Shown here in pieces: positions 32,445 to 41,795 of a stretch of 43,147 nucleotides of DNA. The translations under genes and the position numbers were made by a program. How positions within the stretch are numbered: position 1 is the stretch's first letter; each line of letters starts with the position of its first letter. The notes beneath the pieces are model-generated. The model was not told the origin of the DNA. It saw only the letters and a program-made list of their open reading frames with translations, and made no database searches. Source of the stretch: Rhodopirellula sp. (GTDB lineage Bacteria > Planctomycetota > Planctomycetia > Pirellulales > Pirellulaceae); NCBI GenBank assembly GCA_002698965.1, contig PAAT01000051.1:1-43147 (forward strand), in the 5' to 3' direction.

Positions 32445-35400
32445 ATGACTCGTTTTATCTATGCCTTGCTTCTGATGCCCTTCTTAATTGATGGCCAACT
32501 TCAAGCACAAGAGGATCCAATTCTTGCTATTTCAAGCGAGTATGATCAGGATGTTCAGCATCTCCTCAGGCAATTCTGCTTCGATTGCCACAGCGGTGAA
32601 GTCATCGAAGCAGAACTCGACATGAGCCTCTTCAAATCGGTTGCCGACATTCAATCCAACATTAAGCCATGGATCCGAATCTCTGCAATGCTTGATAGCA
32701 GACAAATGCCCCCTAAAGAGTCGGGGCAACCAACCGACAACCAACGAGAATTATTGCAAAAGTGGACTAAGTCCCTCTTAGAACATGAGGCGCAAAAGTA
32801 CGCCGGTGACCCAGGTCCGGTTGTACTACGTCGTCTAAATAATTCTGAGTATGATTATACGGTTCAAGACCTGACGGGGATTGGAAGCATGAATCCAACC
32901 AGCGAATTCCCTGTCGATGGCGCTGCTGGTGAAGGATTTATCAACACAGGCGATGCTCTATCCATGTCACCCAACCTCATTCGGAAATATCTTGATGCCG
33001 GTAAATCGGTGGCCGAACATGCTGTATTCACCCCAACGGGAATCCGTTGGTCGGAAAATACAACGCGACGCAACGTCGTGGACGAAATGATGGATCAAAT
33101 TCGTGACTTTTACCGTAAAGTCAATCGGACGACCGAAGATACAGCCCTCGACTTGCAGGGAAATCTTCAATTACGCAGATACCTGGAGGCCATAGCCAAT
33201 GACCGGGAAACGTTGTTAAAACAGACTCAAACGATCGAAGAAGTCTCCGCCAAACACAATGTCAATCCAGTTTATTTACAGAAGCTGTGGACCCTGCACC
33301 AGACCCCTGCTGGCAACCAACACCTGCTGAATTATCTCAGTCAACGGCTTCGTTCTCTGACTGCGGAAAATATTGATCCGTTGGCAGTCGAATTGGACGC
33401 CTGGCAGAGTATGCTTTGGACATTTAATCTGGTCGGGCATATTGGTCGTCCGGCGGCACCATCTCAATGGCAGGCACCCGTCAACCCTCTACTTCCCGTC
33501 GTTGAATTAGAAAGGCAATTCCCGAATGAACTAAGCGAGGATGTCACCATCTATCTGGGTGCAAGTTCTGCCGGTGATGGGGATGAGACGGACTATGTCT
33601 TATGGAAAAACGCACGTCTTGAAAAAGAAGGTGAGCCGCCCATTTACCTTGCCAACCTTGAAGGGGTCTCCCGGCGTTATGCTGAAATCCAAAAGAATCT
33701 GTTATCGAATACCTCCAAGTATCTGGCAGCTGTTGACGAGGCTTCAAAACTTCCCACACCAATCGACATTGAGGCACTGGCGACGAAGCACAATCTCAAT
33801 TCTCCGTCATTAGAAAAGTGGCTTGAGTTGATGAATGTGAGAGCAACCACTGCCGTCGAAATACAAGGGCTCATTCTGTCACAGGTTAAAAATGTTGCCG
33901 GTTATGCAACCGTCAACGGATGGGGAGCAGAACTTCCCAATCTAACGGCAAACCACTCAGATGATTTGGTAAAAATTCCGGGCGATAGTCATCCTCATGG
34001 TATTACGGTACATCCGACCCCTGATATGTATCTTGCGGTACTCTGGAAAGCACCGGAAGATGTTCGTGTCTCGGTTACAGCCCTGGTTGCTGATGCTCAC
34101 AGTAATTGTGGAAACGGTACTGAATTCTGGCTCCAGCACCGGGCGGGTGAAAAAATCCAGGAGTTGTGGCATGGAACCGCGGGCTTAAGGGAGAGCAAAG
34201 AATTTCCTACCAAAGAAATGTCCGTCCGCAAAGGCGAAGTTATCGGTCTGTATATTGGCCCACGTGACGGGGAGCATGCCTGCGATCTTACAAGAATCGA
34301 TCTAACGCTGAAGGAATTGGAGGGTAAACAACGAGAGTGGGATCTGGCCCGGGACTGTGCCAATGACATTCTGGCTGGGAATCCTCATGCCGATCGTTTA
34401 GGCAATCCGAACATTTGGCATATCACCAAAGGCCTGGTCACGGAGTTGAACAAGCCAACGGTTCGAATCAGCTCTCTACCGCTCGGAACCATCCTTGAGG
34501 CATGGGCCAACGAAACCGACTCCAACAAACGGCAACAGCTCGCCGCGGAAATTCAAGCCATCATCAACGGACCCGCTCCCACGGAGCCTCAATCTTCCGA
34601 AGGCCGTGTCTATCAGGCATTAATCGGACTAGCAGATTCGGTGGTCCCCGGCGATCTACAGGAAGGTGTCGAGTTCGACAAGAGATTTGGCGTACATCCT
34701 GTTTCCGGTGAGGTCGCAAAACTGGATTTAGTTTCCAAAGCTCCCTCGGCCGTTGCAATCAAGATACCGGCTCTTTTTGCCCGGGGACGAACCTTGAAGG
34801 TGTCCGGGCTTCCTGACCCAAACCACGGCCGGGATGCAACCGTACAACTGCACCTCAATGGAGATGACAGCGTTCACAACAGACTACTCGTGACATTTCC
34901 AATCCTCTCTCCTCCCGGAAACGTCTTCCATGACGAAATGGTGAATACTCTCAACGAATTTCGTGAGCTGTTCCCAAGGGCATTGGCATATGTAAGACTT
35001 GTCCCTGTCGACGAGGTGGTACCACTAGTACTTTGGTACCGCGAAGACCACTATCTGCAGAAACTCATGCTCACGAACAAGCAAAGAGAAGAACTCGATA
35101 CTTTATGGGACGAATTTTTGTTCGTTGCTCAAGAGCCTTTGAAGTATGAGGTGTCTTATGAGCAACTTTATCAATTTGCAACACAAGACCGCCCCGATAT
35201 TGTTGAAGATCTAAAACCAATCGAAGTCAATGTCAAAGCTCATGCGGAGGGATTCCGGAAACGGCTTTTAGAAACCGAGCCTGTTCATCTAAAGGCCGTA
35301 ATCGATTTCGCCCACACGGCTTGGCGCCGTGACCTTCAAGCTGCTGAACGTGCTGAAATCCATCAACTCTACACTTCGCTTCGCGAAGTCGGCCTGCAGC

Positions 35401-36518
35401 ACGAACCGGCATGCCGTCTGACTATTGCACGCATACTGACCTCTCCCAACTTCCTCTTCAAACAAGAGAATGCGAAGGAAGGAGTCGATGCTACAGGTGT
35501 CACCAGCAGCGAGATCGCCGCGAGGCTGAGCTACTTCCTTTGGTCATCCCAACCGGATGAGGTCCTTCGTGAAGCAGCTCGTCACAATCAATTAGATACA
35601 CCTCAACAGATTCGGAAGCAAACGAATCGCATGCTGCTTGATTCACGAACTAGCCGTATTGCTACAGAATTCGCCGCTCAATGGCTGCATGTCCGTAACT
35701 TCAATTCCAACAACGACAAAAATGAAGAACTCTATCCGGAGTTTGCCGAATTGCGCGAAGATATGTATCAGGAAATCCTACAGTTCTTTGATGATCTGTT
35801 CCGGAACAATGGGTCGGTACTGAACATCCTAAATGCCGACTACACATTCCTAAACGAACGATTAGCCAAACATTATGGAATCGAGGGCGTCACCGGATTG
35901 GAATGGCGTCGTGTGGACAATGTAAAACAAGCTGGACGAGGTGGGATTCTGGGTATGAGTACAACCCTCGCAACTAATTCCGGAGCAAGTCGCACCAGCC
36001 CAATTCTTCGTGGGAACTGGGTCTACGAAACCTTATTGGGAGAACGACTGCCGAAACCACCAGCCAATGTTCCACAGCTTCCGGAATTCGTCCCCGAAGG
36101 AAAAACGGCTCGGGAACTGATTGAACTCCACAGCAGTGTCGCCGAATGTGCTAAATGCCATGCCTTGATCGACCCGTACGGATTTGCGTTAGAACAATAT
36201 GATGTTCTTGGACGCCTTCGCCCCAATAAAATTGATACCAGAACAACACTTATCGATGACACCGAATTGGATGGTATTGATGGTTTGAGAAACTACCTTG
36301 TCACTAAACGTCAGGATGATTTCCTACGCCAATTCTGTAAGAAACTACTCGGGTATTCGCTCGGACGAGAAGTTCAATTGTCCGATAACCCTCTTATCGA
36401 TACTATGGTTCAACAATTAAAGACTAATGACTATCGAATCAATGTAGCTATTACTCAAATTGTAATGAGCAAGCAATTTCGATATATCCGTGGACGCGAT
36501 TTCGCGACACCGGAATAA
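32445..36518 (+). CDS. DUF1592/1588/1587/1595/1585 cytochrome c protein, long form
   Basis: From ATG 32445 (GGAG upstream; the earlier codon at 32388 has no signal peptide) the product is 1357 residues. A Sec signal is followed by a cytochrome-like site C45-F-D-C-H49. The DUF1587 segment VVLRRLNNSEYDYTVQDLTG (from 126) follows. Near 950 come DUF1595 (FAHTAWRRDL) and DUF1592 (RLSYFLWSSQPDEVLREAAR). DUF1588 is around GGILGMSTTLATNSGASRTS. A second CxxCH at C1235-A-K-C-H1239 sits in CHALIDPYGFALEQYDVLGR, and DUF1585 is at the end. About 500 residues are inserted between DUF1587 and DUF1595 relative to the neighbour at 39218, including a beta-rich part near 533-625. The family is planctomycete-rich and secreted, of unknown reaction. 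It pairs with the DUF1552 gene 63 bases on. Confidence 0.9.
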   Translation: MTRFIYALLLMPFLIDGQLQAQEDPILAISSEYDQDVQHLLRQFCFDCHSGEVIEAELDMSLFKSVADIQSNIKPWIRISAMLDSRQMPPKESGQPTDNQRELLQKWTKSLLEHEAQKYAGDPGPVVLRRLNNSEYDYTVQDLTGIGSMNPTSEFPVDGAAGEGFINTGDALSMSPNLIRKYLDAGKSVAEHAVFTPTGIRWSENTTRRNVVDEMMDQIRDFYRKVNRTTEDTALDLQGNLQLRRYLEAIANDRETLLKQTQTIEEVSAKHNVNPVYLQKLWTLHQTPAGNQHLLNYLSQRLRSLTAENIDPLAVELDAWQSMLWTFNLVGHIGRPAAPSQWQAPVNPLLPVVELERQFPNELSEDVTIYLGASSAGDGDETDYVLWKNARLEKEGEPPIYLANLEGVSRRYAEIQKNLLSNTSKYLAAVDEASKLPTPIDIEALATKHNLNSPSLEKWLELMNVRATTAVEIQGLILSQVKNVAGYATVNGWGAELPNLTANHSDDLVKIPGDSHPHGITVHPTPDMYLAVLWKAPEDVRVSVTALVADAHSNCGNGTEFWLQHRAGEKIQELWHGTAGLRESKEFPTKEMSVRKGEVIGLYIGPRDGEHACDLTRIDLTLKELEGKQREWDLARDCANDILAGNPHADRLGNPNIWHITKGLVTELNKPTVRISSLPLGTILEAWANETDSNKRQQLAAEIQAIINGPAPTEPQSSEGRVYQALIGLADSVVPGDLQEGVEFDKRFGVHPVSGEVAKLDLVSKAPSAVAIKIPALFARGRTLKVSGLPDPNHGRDATVQLHLNGDDSVHNRLLVTFPILSPPGNVFHDEMVNTLNEFRELFPRALAYVRLVPVDEVVPLVLWYREDHYLQKLMLTNKQREELDTLWDEFLFVAQEPLKYEVSYEQLYQFATQDRPDIVEDLKPIEVNVKAHAEGFRKRLLETEPVHLKAVIDFAHTAWRRDLQAAERAEIHQLYTSLREVGLQHEPACRLTIARILTSPNFLFKQENAKEGVDATGVTSSEIAARLSYFLWSSQPDEVLREAARHNQLDTPQQIRKQTNRMLLDSRTSRIATEFAAQWLHVRNFNSNNDKNEELYPEFAELREDMYQEILQFFDDLFRNNGSVLNILNADYTFLNERLAKHYGIEGVTGLEWRRVDNVKQAGRGGILGMSTTLATNSGASRTSPILRGNWVYETLLGERLPKPPANVPQLPEFVPEGKTARELIELHSSVAECAKCHALIDPYGFALEQYDVLGRLRPNKIDTRTTLIDDTELDGIDGLRNYLVTKRQDDFLRQFCKKLLGYSLGREVQLSDNPLIDTMVQQLKTNDYRINVAITQIVMSKQFRYIRGRDFATPE

Positions 36519-36581
36519 GCCACCCCGCATTATAATACTGTTACATCAAATACCTTTTTAACATTAGCCCGAGGCTCTCAG

Positions 36582-37886
36582 ATGAATAACCACATACTCT
36601 CACGTCGAACAATGCTTCGCGGATTAGGCTGTTCGATGGCATTGCCATGGATGGAATCCGCTGTCGTCTGGGGTGACACTCCTAACGGCAATGAACCATC
36701 AAGTGAAGCTCCTATTCGTATGGCTATTTTGTTTAGCGGTTGTGGCTACCATACGAATGAATGGTGGGCTAAAGGTCAGGGTGCTGAAATGGAATTGGGG
36801 AAAGTCCTCAAGCCATTAGAACCGCACAAAGACAAACTTAACTTCATCAAAGGCCTCTACAATGCAGAAGCTTTGAAAGGAAATATCCATAGTTCCCAAA
36901 CTGGAAACCTACTATCAGGTGCTCCTTTGGCGTCTGGGGGGAAGATCATTTCGGGCACCAGTATTGACCAAATGGTGGCACAAAAAATAGGTCATCGCAC
37001 CAAGGTTTCAAGTCTTGTTCTGGGGTGTGAAAAAGCAAACCCCTCAGTGCACAAAGACTACTCCATGTTATACAGCTCTCACATTTCATGGAGCAGTCCC
37101 ACCACTCCAACCCCCCTCGAAGTCTACCCGGCTCTGGCATTCGACCAATTGTTCAAAGATTCATCACAACAAGGTGATCAAAGTGTTCTGGATGCTATCC
37201 TTGCCGATGCAAAAGATTTTCGCCGCAAGATTAGCCGCCGTGATCAACAGAAACTTGATGAATACCTAAACAGTGTTCGTGAAGTTGAAACACGAATTGA
37301 ACAGGCTGGCAAACGCGGAGAACTCCAGGGATTTAAGCCAACGTTAACCGAACCTAATATGGCTCGCCCAACTGATGGCTATCCACAAGACATTGTTGAA
37401 CATATGCGATTGATGTCTGACATTCTTGTATTGGCATTCCAAACCGATACTACGAGAGTATGCACACTCAAACTGAATAATGATCACGGCACCTTGCGCT
37501 TTCCGCACCTCGGTGTGGATTACATGATTCATCACTTACTAAGTCATACTGATAGCGAAGACTGGCTCAAGGTAAACCAGTTTTTCCTGGAACAGGTCGC
37601 CTACATCGCTAAACGCATGGACAGCATCCAGGAAGGAGAACGAACTCTACTGGATAACTCGATGCTTATGTTATGCTCGAGTATGATGAGTGGGCACCAT
37701 AATGCCAATGAACTGCCAGTGGTCATGCTGGGCAATGCCGGTGGCCGGATTCAAACAGGTCAGAATCTGAATTACATGGATAATGAAAACCGACAAATGT
37801 GCCGACTATTCATGTCGATGATGAACAAAATGGACGTAAAAGTCGATAGTTTTGGAGATGCTACCGAATCGCTGGCCGAAATCTAA
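36582..37886 (+). CDS. DUF1552 Tat-exported protein
   Basis: This 434-residue protein has a Tat-like leader: twin Arg at 8-9 (SRRTMLRGLGCSMALPWMES). Then the DUF1552 core: RMAILFSGCGYHTNEWWAKG, a threading helix RKISRRDQQKLDEYLNSVRE, LVLAFQTDTTRVCTLKLNND and LLDNSMLMLCSSMMSGHHNA. DUF1552 proteins are nearly always encoded next to DUF1592 proteins in planctomycetes; they look related to alkaline-phosphatase-fold DUF1501 proteins. Substrate unknown. It follows the long DUF1592 gene and precedes a second DUF1552 gene by 6 bases, so the four form one operon. A TATAAT at 36531-36536 has no fitting -35. Confidence 0.9.
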   Translation: MNNHILSRRTMLRGLGCSMALPWMESAVVWGDTPNGNEPSSEAPIRMAILFSGCGYHTNEWWAKGQGAEMELGKVLKPLEPHKDKLNFIKGLYNAEALKGNIHSSQTGNLLSGAPLASGGKIISGTSIDQMVAQKIGHRTKVSSLVLGCEKANPSVHKDYSMLYSSHISWSSPTTPTPLEVYPALAFDQLFKDSSQQGDQSVLDAILADAKDFRRKISRRDQQKLDEYLNSVREVETRIEQAGKRGELQGFKPTLTEPNMARPTDGYPQDIVEHMRLMSDILVLAFQTDTTRVCTLKLNNDHGTLRFPHLGVDYMIHHLLSHTDSEDWLKVNQFFLEQVAYIAKRMDSIQEGERTLLDNSMLMLCSSMMSGHHNANELPVVMLGNAGGRIQTGQNLNYMDNENRQMCRLFMSMMNKMDVKVDSFGDATESLAEI

Positions 37887-37892
37887 ACTGAA

Positions 37893-39218
37893 ATGATGAA
37901 ATACAACTCCCACTGCAACATAGCCAGTCGACGCAAATTCTTGAGCGGCGCTGGAGTTTCAATGGCGTTACCGTTCTTACCCTCATTGGGGTTTTCACAA
38001 TCAGGGACCCTGACCGCAAACTCTAAACCGGTGCAGCGTCGTCGGATGGTCTGCATTGGCAATATGCTTGGTTTTTATCCGCCTGCATTCTGGCCCGAGC
38101 TTTCGGCAAAAAGCGATGACGGAGGGCTGAATATCCATCGAGAATTTACACTGGGGCCTACCTCTACTGCATTGAATGCAATCAGAGATCAAATGACCAT
38201 CATTCAGGGTCTCGAGCACGGTACAAGCGGTGGGCACTTCTCCATTCACACATTTTTATCCGGCGTTCGTCATATCGATGCCAAATCAATGCCGATGGGA
38301 AACGTCACTATTGATCAATTTGCTGCGGAGCAAATCCCCGGGCAAACGAGGTTTCCAACTTTAACGATTGGAGATGAGACTGGAATTCATGGTGGTTGTC
38401 AGATTTCCTGGACAAAAACAGGTACACGGGTACCACCAATTCCAGGGCCGGAACAACTATTCAAAAAGTTGTTTGTTCAGATTGACCCTAGCCAGAAGGC
38501 TGTTCGTAATGACCAGTTTACGCTGCAGGCATCCATTCTTGACGTGGTGCGTGACGAAGCGAACCGCATCGAAAGAAGACTGAACTCACAAGACCGTCAA
38601 AAGCTTGACGAATATTTAACTTCCGTGCGGGAAGTCGAAAAGCGAATTGGCTTACGCAAAAATTGGATTGACATTCCCAAACCAGATGCTCCATTTGCAG
38701 CACCGAAGAATAAAACCCTTGTTGAAGATCTCCCTCTGCTTTACGAACTCATCGCATTAGCATTGCAGACCAATTCCACTCGAATTGCCACATTGGAACT
38801 TGGTGGAGAGTTCAATCCTAAGGACCTGGGGATCAGCGGAGGCTATCATGGTCTGTCACACCACGGCAAGAAACAAAGCAGCATCGATGCGTTGATCAAG
38901 CTGGAATCTTATCAATTGCAGGAATTCACCAAATTCGTACAGCGACTGGCAAGTATGGACGACGAGTCCGGAAAACTGCTGGATAATACGATGGTTCTGT
39001 TTGGTAGCGGAATGGGTGATGCTAATTCGCACGCCAACACGAATTTACCAATTGTCTTTGCCGGAGGTGGATTTGAACATGGCCGTGTGATGGATTTTGA
39101 TCGACAGCATCGACATCGGCCTCCGCTCACAAACCTCTTTGTCACCATGCTTCAAAGCTTTGGATTAAAGACGGAGCGATTCGCCACGAGCACCGGAACA
39201 CTACGAGGATTCGCTTAA
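37893..39218 (+). CDS. DUF1552 Tat-exported protein, second copy
   Basis: This 441-residue protein starts ATG 37893 or 37896, followed by a Tat-like leader with twin Arg at 13-14 (SRRKFLSGAGVSMALPFLPS). DUF1552 core segments are MVCIGNMLGFYPPAFWPELS, GHFSIHTFLSGVRHID, ERRLNSQDRQKLDEYLTSVR, ALQTNSTRIATLELGGEF and DNTMVLFGSGMGDANSHANT. It is an evident paralogue of the previous gene but not a near copy. Its last base is shared with the ATG of the DUF1592 gene that follows (TAATG), giving translational coupling. This coupling supports a DUF1552 plus DUF1592 pair acting together. Confidence 0.9.
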   Translation: MMKYNSHCNIASRRKFLSGAGVSMALPFLPSLGFSQSGTLTANSKPVQRRRMVCIGNMLGFYPPAFWPELSAKSDDGGLNIHREFTLGPTSTALNAIRDQMTIIQGLEHGTSGGHFSIHTFLSGVRHIDAKSMPMGNVTIDQFAAEQIPGQTRFPTLTIGDETGIHGGCQISWTKTGTRVPPIPGPEQLFKKLFVQIDPSQKAVRNDQFTLQASILDVVRDEANRIERRLNSQDRQKLDEYLTSVREVEKRIGLRKNWIDIPKPDAPFAAPKNKTLVEDLPLLYELIALALQTNSTRIATLELGGEFNPKDLGISGGYHGLSHHGKKQSSIDALIKLESYQLQEFTKFVQRLASMDDESGKLLDNTMVLFGSGMGDANSHANTNLPIVFAGGGFEHGRVMDFDRQHRHRPPLTNLFVTMLQSFGLKTERFATSTGTLRGFA

Positions 39219-41698
39219 TGCGTTTTCACAGTCTGTGGTTTTCATTACTGGTGATGGCCTGTGGTCATGCATCCATTTTGATTCTCACATCAAATAGCTA
39301 CGCCTTAGACAAAGGCACAGTTTTCCTGAAACAATTCTGTATCCATTGCCATTCAGCAGGCGACGCGGCAGGCGAACGAGATTTTTCAAGTCTTGATTTT
39401 GAACAGTACAATCTGGACACTCAGATTCGCGTACAGGAAGTCATTGATCAACTTACGCTGGGGACTATGCCTCCAGAGGATGCAGAGCAGCCGCCAAAAC
39501 AGCAGCGTCTCGAAGTCATCGGCGAGTTAACTGAAATTTTGATGCGGATGCGTGCGAAGAGTCAAAGTACAGGAGGTAAAACGGTCCTCCGCAGACTCAC
39601 GCGTCGAGAGTATAGAAATACAATCAGTGACTTACTGGGGATCGACATGGTGATGTTTGATCCTACAATTGAATTCCCCGGGGACAGTCTGGATGGAGAA
39701 TTTGACAACGTCGGGCATGCATTGATCACATCAGGATTTCTACTCGAGCAATACCTTCAGGCAGCTGATGCCAGCGTTGAAAAGGCCTTTGAGCAACTCA
39801 AGCCTAATCCCCCTCAATCATGGGTCTTTAAAGATTACTTCTATCAGCAAACCGAGCTAAGAATTGCTCATGACAAGGCATTCAAGCATCGGTACCTGTG
39901 TCTCTATGATCACCGTAACAATGACAAACCTCAAGGTGCATACGGTCCTCTTTACGATCTGACCGATGGAGTTCCCTCTGACGGTGTTTACGAGGTAAAG
40001 GTTTATGCTCAGGCTCTTCACCGCAATACCCCCTATAGTCATGAAGCCATACAAATCGACAACGCTGAGCCGTTTCGTATGGGCATTCGTCCGGGGCGTG
40101 TCGGGATTGGTGATATGGCTCACACCCAACCGATCGAACCTCTATTGGCAGAATCTCCGATTCAAGATGAAGAGTTGAGATGGTACACGTTTAATATTCC
40201 TCTGGATCAGGGACACTCTCCACGATTTACCTTTGAGAACGGCGCTCACAACACGCGTGGTGCATTCGCAAGAGTGTTTCGGTATCACCGGGAACTCATC
40301 CCCGCAGATGTGCGTGACAGCAAAAGTATCGTCAGTCAGCGAAATTGGGCTCTTAAAGACGGACTGATTCCTCAAATCCGTATTCACAAAGTGCATTTAC
40401 ACGGTCCGCTTCCAAATCCTGATTTAACATCGCGACAAAATCAATTGCTTGGGGGCCCTGAATTCAATTCCGATAAGACGAGAGCTCTGGTTACTGATTT
40501 TGCAAATCGCGCATTTCGCCGACCTGTTCAGGAAGACGAAATTGACAGTTTCATGCGTATTTATGATTTACGGGTTGAAGACGGTCATCTTCCACTCGAG
40601 GCATATAAAGATACACTCAAGGCCGTGCTTTGCTCTCCGGCATTTTTGTATTTCAGCCCCTCACCGGAAACAGAAGGGGTGTCCAGACAACATGCGCTGG
40701 CCGAGCGACTTGCTTACTTTCTGACCTCTTCAATGCCTGACAGCCAATTGCGAGCATTAGCCGAAAACCAAAAGCTGGACAGGCAAACAATTCGCCTGGA
40801 AGCGCTACGACTGTTGGCTTCATCCGACAGTGACCGGTTTATTGCAGACTTCATTGACAATTGGCTGGGGTTAAGAGCATTAGGCAGTATGCCTCCTGAT
40901 CCTGATTCATTTCGAGTCTACTACGCCTCAGCTCTAGAAGAAGAAATGAAACAGGAAACTCAGTTATTTATGAGAGATCTTATCGATCGGAATGCATCGG
41001 CATTGAGATTCCTGAACGCGCGTTACACTTTTGCCAACCGTGATCTTGCCAAGCTTTACGGAGTGGAAAATCAGGTGCCGGTTGGCAAGGCCGAAGAGTT
41101 CCATCGAGTTGAATTCGATTCACTGATCCGCGGTGGTTTACTCGGGCAAGCCAGCGTTCTCACCGTCTCTGCCAACGGCGTTGATACATCACCTGTTACC
41201 CGGGGAGTTTGGATTTCGAAGCACATCATGGGCATCCAGCCACCACTGCCCCCGGATGACGTTCCAGACATCGACCCTGATGTCCGCGGCGCTCCAACCA
41301 TTCGGCAGCAATTGGCGAAACATCGCGAATCGGCCACATGCAATCAATGTCATCGAAATATTGATCCCTATGGATTTGCATTAGAACGTTTCGATCCTAT
41401 CGGAAGATTACGCACGCATTATGACTCGTCGAATAAGCTACCCATTGATACATCGGGCCGCTTACCTGGCGGAAGAGTATTTTCCGGCCCCGAGCAATTA
41501 AAGAGCATCCTGGTTGAAAATCAAACTTTCTTTATCCGCACATTGACCAATAGCCTTTTAGTACACGCACTGGGCCGGTCCATAGAGCCGACAGACCGTG
41601 GTGAAGTTGAAGAAATCACTCTCGCTGTCAAAGGACATGAATATGCTCTGAGGGACTTGATATTGGCTGTCGTTACCAGCGAGCTCTTTAGTCGATAG
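39218..41698 (+). CDS. DUF1592/1588/1587/1595/1585 cytochrome c protein, short form
   Basis: The 826-residue protein has a signal peptide (about 1-30) and a first heme site C41-I-H-C-H45. DUF1587 (VLRRLTRREYRNTISDLLGI) follows, then a beta-rich middle (GVYEVKVYAQALHRNTPYSH). After that come DUF1595 near 425 (FANRAFRRPVQEDEI), DUF1592 (RLAYFLTSSMPDSQLRALAE), DUF1588 (RGGLLGQASVLTVSANGVDT) and a second CxxCH at C708-N-Q-C-H712 (CHRNIDPYGFALERFDPIGR). DUF1585 ends the protein. This is the usual family size. Two CxxCH sites suggest two hemes, so it is likely a periplasmic redox protein; the substrate is unknown. Its ATG overlaps the DUF1552 stop by one base. Confidence 0.92.
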   Translation: MRFHSLWFSLLVMACGHASILILTSNSYALDKGTVFLKQFCIHCHSAGDAAGERDFSSLDFEQYNLDTQIRVQEVIDQLTLGTMPPEDAEQPPKQQRLEVIGELTEILMRMRAKSQSTGGKTVLRRLTRREYRNTISDLLGIDMVMFDPTIEFPGDSLDGEFDNVGHALITSGFLLEQYLQAADASVEKAFEQLKPNPPQSWVFKDYFYQQTELRIAHDKAFKHRYLCLYDHRNNDKPQGAYGPLYDLTDGVPSDGVYEVKVYAQALHRNTPYSHEAIQIDNAEPFRMGIRPGRVGIGDMAHTQPIEPLLAESPIQDEELRWYTFNIPLDQGHSPRFTFENGAHNTRGAFARVFRYHRELIPADVRDSKSIVSQRNWALKDGLIPQIRIHKVHLHGPLPNPDLTSRQNQLLGGPEFNSDKTRALVTDFANRAFRRPVQEDEIDSFMRIYDLRVEDGHLPLEAYKDTLKAVLCSPAFLYFSPSPETEGVSRQHALAERLAYFLTSSMPDSQLRALAENQKLDRQTIRLEALRLLASSDSDRFIADFIDNWLGLRALGSMPPDPDSFRVYYASALEEEMKQETQLFMRDLIDRNASALRFLNARYTFANRDLAKLYGVENQVPVGKAEEFHRVEFDSLIRGGLLGQASVLTVSANGVDTSPVTRGVWISKHIMGIQPPLPPDDVPDIDPDVRGAPTIRQQLAKHRESATCNQCHRNIDPYGFALERFDPIGRLRTHYDSSNKLPIDTSGRLPGGRVFSGPEQLKSILVENQTFFIRTLTNSLLVHALGRSIEPTDRGEVEEITLAVKGHEYALRDLILAVVTSELFSR

Positions 41699-41795
41699 CA
41701 AGCAAACTGTGCCTAAGCCTCCAATTCGAACTAAAGATGCGTTAGCATAAATATTAGTTCAAAAGATCCCTCCCTCCTCACGACAGATTTCAATT

